From contig NC_018337.1 in the NCBI RefSeq assembly GCF_000234665.1, positions 1,124,556 to 1,188,555 of the forward strand: 64,000 nt of DNA, read 5' to 3'. The translations under genes and the position numbers were made by a program. The stretch comes from Leishmania mexicana MHOM/GT/2001/U1103. Taxonomy: Eukaryota > Euglenozoa > Kinetoplastea > Trypanosomatida > Trypanosomatidae. The notes beneath the pieces are model-generated. The model ran no database searches, was not told the origin of the DNA, and saw only the letters and a program-made list of their open reading frames with translations. The stretch's first letter is position 1, and each line of letters opens with the position of its first letter. Below are positions 49,681 to 59,582 of the stretch, one piece after another.

Positions 49681-51350
49681 TGTGTCTGCGGTTGCTTCGC
49701 ACCGCGCGATGTGCCCCTGTGACACAGCGTGGGCGAAGTTGAGCTCGATTCCTCTTTGATGGCAAGGAATGTACCCGTCGGAGAAACACTCTCCTCGGGT
49801 AGGCGGCGGCGTCGCTCGTGTTGGGCAGTCCTGTGCACGATTGTTTTTCCAGTGGAGGGATGATGTTGGTGGTTTTCGGTGATCGTTGGCGGTACTTCCG
49901 TTCCGCTGTGGCTATTCCTCCCCTCTATCGTTGCTTGTCTGCATCGCGTTGCGCGCGTGCACACAAGAAAAAAAAGAAATCCTTTTTCGGTTTCCGTCGC
50001 TGGTCCAGGTTTACGCGATCTGGCGCTGGTGTGGTGTTTACGCGCGTGTGTTCACCTTTCTTTTTGTGTGTGTGTTTCGTGTCGTCGCACGCGTCACGCC
50101 TTTCAGGAAGCCCGAGATGCCTCCTACATCGTCTTCCCCGTCCACACAACCATTCCACACGCCGACCGTATCTTTCACTCCTGCGACTTACTCACGACGC
50201 AGGGATGAAGACCACACCCTCAGTACCTGCAGCGGCAACCGTAGAGGGAAGAGGCCAAAACTAATAACAGAGAAAGAAGAAAGAACGTGGGTTCAAGCGG
50301 CTGTGCCGACGAAAGTGGACGCATATGTGTATATGCATGTCTCAGAGAGGGTGGGAGGCGTGCTGGTAATAACTACCGAGTGGTCCGCCACATCTTCTCC
50401 CCATCGTCCCTATTACCATCACCACCTTCTTTTTATAGGGAGAGACAAAAAAAACACTCAACACGAAAGGGTCAGCTGAATGCTGCATGTTCCACTGCTA
50501 ATCCCGCGCCAGTGCAGGTTTGGGCGCTGTATTGAGGGCAAAACGGTGCGCACCTGTAGCCTTTACTGCGTTGCCTGTGGTCGGTATATGTGTCAGTGCC
50601 CTTCGCGGGCATCTTCACTGCGCCCCACCACCACCGTGGGCCATCGAACATGGGCCGACGAGATATGAGCTTTGATGAGTGATACCCTTGTGTGCATGAG
50701 GCTCTTTTTTCTACTGTGTTTCTCCGCGGTCGGTCGGTGCACACAGATATGTGTGGATGTATGCCTTGTGGCTCTCCATTGCGCGCTCTCTCCCTCTCGC
50801 TTTCTTTTTCTCGATGCGGCTCTGGCGTCCTTTATACTCACCCCCTTTCCACACACTCACACACTGACGCGCACGTGCACCGCTCGGTATGTCGCACTGA
50901 GCCAGCAAATGTGTACAGCATCAGCAACGTACTCTCTGTGCGTTTCTCTGAGCAGTGCTGTCATCAGCTCACGTTTCCGTTTTTCGTGACTCCATCCTCG
51001 TATACTATTCTGTTTTTTCCTCCTCCTCCTCCTCCATCGCTCTGTTCTTCTCAGTGGCGCTGTCGTTTGTGTTTAGCTTCCCCTCTCGCTGTCTCTCCCG
51101 CTCCCTTTGTGTGTGTTGGTGTGGAGGCTTAGCGGGGCGCCTCATCTTTTCTTTTCACTTTGGTCTTTCGTTCCGTACGCCACCGGACACTCTCTCTGCT
51201 AAGCCGTACGGTGTGAAAAGGGGGGAGGGGAGGAGCCACCACAACCGCAAAACGGAAACGGCGCCTCGATTTCACCCGCAGTCCCGCTGCTGTGGACACG
51301 AAGAACAACCTACGATCGAGCTTCTTCAGGGGTAACACAGCAAGATAAAG

Positions 51351-53252
51351 ATGCTCCCGGCAACTGACTCGATTTGGCGGGGAGTGGTCCCGGCGGACGC
51401 GGGAGCGTCGGCAGCCGCACAGCAGACAGACGGGAACGTTTCTACTCCGGCGGATGAAGCTGGCCCCCATGTAAATAGAGTCGTATCTTTCGATGATCAC
51501 GGTACGACTGCCGTGTCTCTCACTGACGCGAGTGGTTCGACTATGGGGCAGCGGACACACAGCGTGGTCGTGGCGGCCCCCTCGGCCCCAGATCCGCAGC
51601 AACCGGAAGAGTTGCCGGAGCTATCCATTGAGGAGGTGGTGAACAGAACCGTGATTCACCTAGAGAAGCCGATCGAGCACATGCCAGTGATTTCTCCGCC
51701 GGAGTTGAAGCTGATCGGACGATGCGTCACCTTCAAGGGCGACACCACCATCAACGGTGAGACCTGTTCCTTCTTCTACGAGGGCCTGATTGGTACGATA
51801 AATAAGGAAACCGTCATGCTGATCCACGTGCATCGGTACACCGAGGAGGACTTCCAACTTCACAAATTAGAGTGCCGCCACGCTTTGGGAGCCGTGGATA
51901 ACTTGAAGTCTTCTCAGCAAGGCGTCGCCGTCACTCGGTCGAACAGTGGTGTGGAGGGCGGTTCCAGTCGCGGCCACGGCGGCACGGCACGCGAGGAGAT
52001 TGAGGCGAACTTCAACAACGACGACCTCAGCTGCGCGCGAAACCCTATCGTTCCCGAGAGCATTCAGAAGTCACAGGACAACGACAACTTCGACTTCGAC
52101 CCCTCTAGCTTCAGCGTCACGGATCACCAGGAGAAGCCGGCGTTGCTGAACTCGCTCGGGGAGACACACGCGGAGGAGGCGACGCGGGTGCGCAACCGCA
52201 TGCAGCAGCAGAAGGGCACGATGGGCCCAATACCGTATGTCACCTTTTCTCGATCGCACATCCATCGCGTCGAGTTTGGAGTCGATCCGCCGAGCAGCTT
52301 CTACTCAATTTTCCGTGACCCAACGAAGGCGCATTTTGACATGCAATGCCTGCGCATGTTCGTGCGGCGATATATTATTCACACCTCTCAAGGCAATAAC
52401 CCACGTTGTGTCCCGCTTCGCGCCTTCATCACGTCTCGCTGCAACTGTCCAGACCTTGAGAACGATCTGCTCGAGCGCACCACCCGCGAGGAGCTCGCAC
52501 ACCTCATCAAGATTGACCGAGATGTCAAGCGCGTAAAGAAGAAGAAGGAGCAGAACCGCCGCAACGCGCTGCGCGCTTACAGAGCACCGCACGGGCTCTT
52601 CCGTCTGACCGGCATTCTCTTTCTCACCCATCTGCCGCAGCAAACCCTGAGCATTGCTGTGATGGAGATGATAGTGACGCTGGTGCTGCTCATTTACATG
52701 CTCACGACGATCTTGACTGCCGAGCCCAACATCGTTGGCATTTACTTCGCAAAGATTTACCCGTACGTATTTTGTACGGTTATTATCTCTGTACTGGCTA
52801 CAACCTGCACTTCGCTTCACGCGGTTCGTATGTCACTTCCGATTCGTGACGGCATTTTCGTGGCGTCGTTGCGCGCCCTCTTCACACTGAGTGCCACGGC
52901 CTGCTTCACGATGGCGATGATCATCGTCGGAGGGCGTGCGAGTTATGAGCAACTTCTCAGTTTCGTGGAGAGCGATGCCATTGCACCTCGATTGTGCGGC
53001 TTCTACAGTGCTCAGCGGTGCAGCGGCATCACCATTCCGTGCACCAGCATTTACGCAGAAAAGAAGCTCTGCAGCTGCCCTCACATGGAGTACGACAGCT
53101 ACCCGTGCCAGTCCATTTTGATCGCCTATGTTCAGCGAGGTCTGATTCCCATGGTGTGTCTCGCGTTCATATTGTTTGCCACCTTTTTCTTTGATGGCTA
53201 CCTGCATCTACGTCTCTTCCATATTGCCCATCTTCTCGAAGGCAGATTATAG
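51351..53252 (+). CDS. four-helix membrane protein with cysteine-rich loop
   Basis: 633 residues. The first 420 are polar; a folded-looking segment at about 85-190 (LEKPIEHMPVISPPELKLIG, then CVTFKGDTTINGETC) precedes a long linker and a basic stretch (RDVKRVKKKKEQNRRNALRA, about 400). Four predicted membrane helices follow at about 433-457, 467-490, 507-529 and 596-617. Between the third and fourth lies a loop with six cysteines (LCG, RCS, PCT, LCSC, PC). Tetraspan topology with a disulfide-capable large loop recalls tetraspanins, but the CCG motif is absent, so the family is unassigned. Likely a surface or endomembrane protein. The ATG at 51351 begins the frame. Confidence 0.78.
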   Translation: MLPATDSIWRGVVPADAGASAAAQQTDGNVSTPADEAGPHVNRVVSFDDHGTTAVSLTDASGSTMGQRTHSVVVAAPSAPDPQQPEELPELSIEEVVNRTVIHLEKPIEHMPVISPPELKLIGRCVTFKGDTTINGETCSFFYEGLIGTINKETVMLIHVHRYTEEDFQLHKLECRHALGAVDNLKSSQQGVAVTRSNSGVEGGSSRGHGGTAREEIEANFNNDDLSCARNPIVPESIQKSQDNDNFDFDPSSFSVTDHQEKPALLNSLGETHAEEATRVRNRMQQQKGTMGPIPYVTFSRSHIHRVEFGVDPPSSFYSIFRDPTKAHFDMQCLRMFVRRYIIHTSQGNNPRCVPLRAFITSRCNCPDLENDLLERTTREELAHLIKIDRDVKRVKKKKEQNRRNALRAYRAPHGLFRLTGILFLTHLPQQTLSIAVMEMIVTLVLLIYMLTTILTAEPNIVGIYFAKIYPYVFCTVIISVLATTCTSLHAVRMSLPIRDGIFVASLRALFTLSATACFTMAMIIVGGRASYEQLLSFVESDAIAPRLCGFYSAQRCSGITIPCTSIYAEKKLCSCPHMEYDSYPCQSILIAYVQRGLIPMVCLAFILFATFFFDGYLHLRLFHIAHLLEGRL

Positions 53253-54838
53253 TGCACCGTACGCTTTGAGCCCGATCACTACTGGTTCATAGGGTTGCAA
53301 CCCCTTCCCCCTCCCCACCCCAACCTTTCACTTTCCCCCGACTCTCTTTTCCATCACCATCCTCCGGAGTTGCCCACGTCTGTTCTTCAATTTACTCCGG
53401 TGATGGATGTATTGATACCCTTTTCTTCTTTCTGTTATCTTTCTTTTTTGTGGTTTTGCCACGGAGAAGTGAGGCATGTATTTTGTTTCAGGTGTGTGTG
53501 TGTGTCCATGTCTTGTTCACCTGCCCACACCCCACCACACTCCCTCCTGCTTTGTCCTTCATGCTCGTATCTTCATGTGACATTGCTGGGAGGCCGTGCT
53601 CCCCCAGCATGCAACGATGCCAACACGAAGAACCAAACCCACCCGCCCACCTTGTCCTCAATAACAAAGAACAACACGCCCATGCACACGCATCTTTGCC
53701 CCTCGTCTGCGCGTAGAGGGGGGGGAGCATTCATCTCGGTGTTGTTGTTCTGCTGATGTCCTTCTCTTTCGCTTTTGTTGGAGGGCCACCCCCACCCCCT
53801 TTTCTTTTATTTGTCGTCGTCGTCGTCGCTCGTGTGCCCTTCGTCCCCCGGCGCACCCTCTTGTTTCCCCTCTTCTCAAAACTCGTTCGTCAACGACTTC
53901 TGGGGCTCTGTGTCGGTGTGGAGAGCCGTGCCTTTGCGCGCAGCGAGTGGCGGGTCTGACTCCTCCCCTTGTCTTATGAGTGGAGATGCGGCGGCAAGTA
54001 GAAGCAGAGGGGAAGCACAGGGCTGGGACGAGAATTTTACAGACATTCGGGTAGGAAAAGCAGACGGATACACACAGAGAGAGATACCGACACACAGACA
54101 ACCATACCATTTGGCCTTCGATACAAGGGGTCATAGGGTCCAGAGATGAATAGCGGCAGGGCTTGTCGTTGTGGTGAGCAGGCCAGATTATTTTACCGAC
54201 TTCGTCATGCGAAACGAAGCTAGCGAGAACTCATTCATTCATTTTTTGATGCGATGTGTGTGGTTGTCTGTGAGCGAGTGTCTCTTCGGATGCGCTACGC
54301 CAGCCTGTTCTCGTAGTTCGAGCGAAAGCGAAGCAAACACACACACACTCACAAAAAAAAAGAAACGAATCGTCGCCTCGGCGACGCAAGGATGCGCCTC
54401 CGTCGTGTTGCTTTCGTCTCACCCTCCTTACGCGCATATAGGGCACCTATTCGAGATAGAGGCAGCTCCGCCCTTTTCTCTTCTTCAGTCTGTACGCCCC
54501 CCCCCCCCAAAAAAAAAAAGAAAACGGAAAAAAATCTAAACGAAAAAAATGAGAAGAGGTACTGTGGAAAGGGTATAGATACAAACGTGTGTGGGTGTGG
54601 TTGGATGGTGGTATGTGTGAGGGCAGAAATGGGGGCGACTCGTGATGGAGCTGAAGTCTCTTTTTTTTCGTATATCTCCCCTTCCTACCTGTACTGCTCG
54701 TTCTTTGAAAGACAACGCAGAACCGCGTGAAAGGGTTGGTGCCCTCCCCCACCACCCCCCACTCACCAATGGCATTTCACCATCGCTGTACACCTGGGTA
54801 GCGATCAAAAAGACCACCAACACCAACACCAACACCAG

Positions 54839-54869
<31 letters not shown>

Positions 54870-57800
54870 GTCGTCTAATTCTTTCGCAGTTTATTTTCCT
54901 TTTTTTTTAGTTTTCTCTTCCTTAAGCGTCTCGTACGTGTGTGTCTGTGTGTAAGCGCCGCTCGTTTTCGCGATCCCTTCACGAGTTTCCGTGCGTCGTT
55001 TGTAGCTGTTCTATCTTGGTTGTTCCTGATGATTTCTTGATGCCTCTCTTCGCTCTTTTCACTTTCCCCGCTCACCGTTCTTTTCACGTTGTGAACCACT
55101 CCTTTATATGACCGTGCGTGACTCTGCCTGTTCTCATGCGGCCCACCTCAGAGTTGGATCGGGATGCCGTACCCTCCTCTTTGTGGGAATGCCAAGAGCT
55201 GGCAGAGCTTGCCCTCGGATACGGCTGCGGACGCTGCGCGCCGACGGAAAGGGGCGGGCAGGGGGCTGTGGCGAGGAGGCTCGCGGCCATGATGATCAGG
55301 TTTGCACCGGCTCGCTACGAGTCGTGTCAAGGACTTGAAACGTACACGCTTCCACCTCTTGTGTTTTGTGCTTTTACTCCGACGCGGTGACGTCGAGTGT
55401 AGTCCTGGGCCGCGCCTGCGCTGTATGTGGTGGGGCTGCAGTGGGCTGAGCGACGCCAAGCAGTGCTGTGTGGCCCGGCTCCTCGACGAATCCTCGATGC
55501 GGGCCTGTGTTCTGGAGGCGTGTGAGGGGGGAAGGGGCGCATCCAGCCCCCACAGGCCCGCAAGACATTTAGCCTCCCAGGTATTCCGCATTGCGGTGTA
55601 GGCCTCCCCCCTCCTCCCCTGCGTTCCCAGGACTGACCTGGAGACACGGGATGCTCTTGGTCGGATACCCAGTGACGTGGCACGCGGCCCTCACGTCGTT
55701 GGAGTGGACGCGGACTCGCATCACCCGATGCGGGGCACGAAAGGGCGGCCCGACCTGACGGAGTCCATTCTGCACGATTGGGCCCCGTGCCATGTACATG
55801 ACGTGCGCAGGCAATGACGATGACGCGCCCACACGGCACGGCGCAGACGGAGCCACGGAGACGTCCCCGCACGTCACCCTGGCGCTCGACTGCGTCATGT
55901 GCGGCTGGGACACCGTCACCGCGGCAACCCGGAAGCGCAGCAAGGGGAGGGAAGGCGGGAGCGTCCATGCCGTCGCGCCCACCACCGCCCCACCACACAG
56001 ACGCACAGCTGCAGAGTATCCGTCAAGGATGCATCACACTCCGTGCCTACTAGCAGCAACCACCGCGACGGGTGTTCCATGTGGTAGGCCCGCCGTTAGA
56101 CTGTTGTGGACGCGGAGACTGGCGCAGACGAAGGCCGCCCTTGAGGCGGTGCTCTCTGCGTCGCCGGAGCGCTGCCGTCTCGCGAGTATGCCCATGAAAG
56201 AGCTCGGAGGAGCAAGGGGTGTGCGATGGATGCAGGCCCGCAACGCTCTCACCGCCAGGGGCTCTCGATAGTGGGCCTGGATACGGGCTATTTGTGCTCC
56301 CCCTCCTTTCTCTGCACGTGCGCTGTGCGCGCCAGCCATGAGACAGGGTGACCGCTACCTCTGTGCGGGAGAGCAGGCGAAGGTGTTGGTGAAGATGTAC
56401 GTAGAGGTGCCGGCGCGCCATCTGGGCGACACACCTGAACCACAGCAGTCCGGCTCCCGTCCTTACCGTTCGCCTGCGCCCACGACTCACATGGAGCAGT
56501 GGAGGAGCCTCCGTTTCCGTGCGGAGTCTCACAAAGGTGTGTCCGAGGCCCTCACCTCTTCATTGTGGCGGGCTCGCGGCGTGTGGAGCGGCGCCCGGTC
56601 CCCGAACGGCGCCGTCGAGTCCTCCTGACGTCCATGTCGAGAGTCGCCGCATCACATTGTGGAATGCCGCGGCCTGAGGCGCCTTCCTGCTTGAGCTCAT
56701 CCGGCATGGACGTCGGCCCTCATCCCCCCCTACCGTGTTACCCGCAGGACGGACACGACCGCCACTGCCGTGGAGCAGGACCCTGGACGCTGCCCGGTGC
56801 AGCTGCAGCCGGCTCTCGCCCTAGACGACCAGGATGTGGGCGTAGCGTGACAGGGACAGGGTGAGCTGTGGTTGTGCGTGCTTGGATAGGGGTGAAGATA
56901 TATAGTTATATATATTTATATTGGTGGATGCGTGTAATGTGAACATGATAACACGTTGTACTGTAATTGCCATGGTGGATGTGCTCTTGTGGTGTTGTTC
57001 GGTTCATATATTTACTGTGCTGCAGGTGATGTCTGCGGTGCTACTTTTTTTTTTATTTGCTTGTGTATGTAGGTGAGGGTGTCGTGGGGTGCTCGAATCG
57101 CTGCTTCACGGTTTGTGTGTATTATGTTTTGTTCGGAACTGGGCGATAAACCTCTGTGTGTGTGTGTGCCGGGGTAGGTGTTTGCTTATTGTTGTGGTGG
57201 TTGAGAAGGGACGAGATGAACAGTTGTGCGTATATGCTTGTATGCACCCCTCTCTACTCCTCCTTTTATTTTCCCGTGTGGTGGTTGTGTTCCGGTCTCC
57301 TGCGCGTTCTTGCGGTTGAATAAACAGCCCTTAAAAGGTTTAGGGGAACAAAGAAAAAGCGAAGGGGAAAACGTGTATGACTCCTTACAAGCAAGAGGGA
57401 GCCTTCGTTGGCAAGACGTAGCTGTTGAGACTGTCTGTGTGTAATGCCATTCATGACACACCGCTGGCGCTCAACACTGCCCACGTCGTTCTGTCTGCGA
57501 GGATGTGTGGACTACAGTGGCAGCGCTGTCTGATGGTTCGCTCCTGTGTGTGTGCACCCCATCAAAAACATGTGAGAAGAGAGGCATGTCGAACGTCACG
57601 AGATGTCCTCAGAACCCAACCACAAGCCACCGGGCAAACAAGAACACAAAGGGTGAAGCCCGCAGTGTGCTTGTGCCGCTGCGAACTCTGCCTCGCCTTT
57701 TCTTCCCGCTTTCCCTATCCCTATGCGTACATAATGCATCTCCTTGGGTTTCGCGGCACCGATACCACTTCTCTGTCTTCCTCCACGGATGTACTCCATC

Positions 57801-59582
57801 AAATCCGTGCCGTTTGGTGCAACCGAGACTCGCACGTTTGTACGCCGCTCGTTCTATTTGCAGGACACTAGCGGCCACTGTAGCTGGAGGAGTTTTTCCT
57901 TTTCCGCTCCTGCTGCTCGTGCACTCGTGCGTTGCGGCTCCACTCCAGCTGGCGATGTGTGTTTCACAAGTCCTCTCTCTTGTTCGCACAGCTACCCCAA
58001 CACACACACAGGCGACCTAAACGAACTCTCCATCCTGAAGCCTTTTCGCACCATGTTCACTGAGCGAAACAGGACGTACAGTACCAACGTCAGCTACGCA
58101 GTGTGAGCTGATAGTGCCCGTTCGGCTACGTGCACTACCAAAGCGGCGTGAGAGCGATCGGTCAGCACGTGGGGCTGTCGACGATGTGGTTTTCTCTGTG
58201 TGTACCAGTTTTGTGCCTTGTGGCGGTGCGTGTGCGTGCGCCGTGTATGATGACAAAGTCCTCTCTACTACTACTAGCGTCCGATGCGTCGCTGACGATC
58301 ACCGTTTGAACTTCATCTTTCGCTCCGATCTGAGGGCGCACGTGTGTTGTCTGTCTGTCTGTGTGTGCGTGTGTAGGTGTGGCACTGGCGACTGCTGTGT
58401 GACGTCACCCCAACCGCTGCTCATACGTCGTTGCCCATCGTATAGCGGTGATATTTGTGGACGGAGATGGCGCGCGCGTGCGTGCTGGTGTGTGTGCGTG
58501 CTCTGCTGCGGGTAGCGCGGGGGCGTGAGTGTTACTGCTCCGCCTTGCTGGTGTATCTCTTGTGTGGTGGGGTCTCTCTCTGACGGGACGCGTCTCTGGT
58601 GAGCGCCGAGCTTTCGTCGCCCCGCTAGGCTTGAGGCGTGTGCCAGTGGGGGCTGCTGCTGATGGCGCGTGCGCCTGGCTGCTAGGCGTGCGTGTCTCTC
58701 TCTGTCTCTCGCTCTCTTGTGTGTCTTGCCGTGTGCGCCGCGTGATGCCATGCAGGTATGCTCCTTTGTCGTAGCGCCGCGGCGCTGTGCCGACAGACAT
58801 ACCACACACCATCCCAATGCTTAATTCACTTCAGCTGAGGGCGCCGCGCGGTGACAATGTCGGACTTGTGTGTGCGTGCGTGTGCGTGCTCCGTGCTGTG
58901 CGCACCAAGGAATGACGGCTGTGGTGCGCATCGCACGTGCTCGCGGAGGACGGGCCTTTCACGGATGAAGTCAACGAAACAAAGATAACCTATTCCCTTT
59001 GCTGCCTGTGGCGCGAACCGCAGCGCCGCACTCTTGCCGTAGGAGCCGCAGTACGCGCAGGGTGCGAGGCATGTGGCTCTCTGCACGAATGCATCACTGC
59101 GAAGGATCGTTCACGTGCTCAGTGTACGTATCTCTTTTTCCCTTGAAATACACCCATACCGCACACAATTCAGAAAAAATCTCTTCTACGCGTTTCACCG
59201 GTTTCTTTTTTTGTGCGTGGTGTACGCCGTGCTCGCTGGTAGCTGTACATGGATCTTGGATGTGGATGTATGGCGGCGCCTCTTGTGGTAATCATTTAGT
59301 CACATCTCAAGCGGACAAAGTCGTCAGCAGGCAATTCCCCTTTCACGCTTCCGTTGCATCTGTGTTCGATTTCGGTGCTTTTTTCAACGACGTGTGCGCG
59401 CACTTTTGCCCCCTCCCTTTGAGCGCACGTTAGCCTCCACACACACACACACACACACGCACACGAAGCAGTGAGGAGTGCGAAGACACGTGGATTCTCT
59501 CAAGTGACGTGATCAAGATACGTGGGTATCTTGCCACCTTTTTTCTCGCGCGCGCTCCTCCCACTGGGAATGAATTTTGAGA
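53253..59582 (+). other. very long intergenic region containing a retroposon relic
   Basis: About 6.3 kb. 53253-55100 is T/C- or A-rich spacer with TA repeats near 54852-54870. 55110-56870 is the DIRE described separately. 56870-59580 is spacer with TA-rich (56900-56930), GT-rich and CA-rich (59438-59459) stretches. No host gene is recognised on either strand. A probable acceptor for the next gene is AG at 59432-59433 after CACTTTTGCCCCCTCCCTTT. Confidence 0.5.
55110..56870 (+). mobile_element. degenerate ingi-related LINE relic (DIRE) with 2A-like and endonuclease remnants
   Basis: Frameshifted LINE coding sequence in + orientation. A Leu-rich stretch ends in GDVECSPGP (55386-55412), a 2A-like motif. 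It is followed in the same frame by LRCMWWGCSGLSDAKQ and RLLDESSMRACVLEAC, which fit the start of an apurinic-type endonuclease. In a second frame GPHVVGVDADSHHPMRG and LTESILHDW (about 55690-55785) fit its central D-x-N-x-H-H motif. In a third, DAPTRHGADGATETSPHVTL (about 55824-55885) fits its C-terminal SPDVTL region. GDRYLCAGEQAKVL (about 56350) fits the linker before reverse transcriptase. The reverse transcriptase itself is missing. The 3' end (56663-56870) repeats at 49019-49225. Not a functional gene. Confidence 0.72.

Larger units (their letters stand above)
48534..51350 (+). other. intergenic region holding retroposon debris
   Basis: About 2.8 kb. The first part carries the DIRE 3' fragment and a degenerate SIDER2-like piece described separately (48660-49660). 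From about 49830 the sequence is ordinary T/C-rich spacer with GT and TC tracts leading to the next gene. No host gene is supported. Confidence 0.5.
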
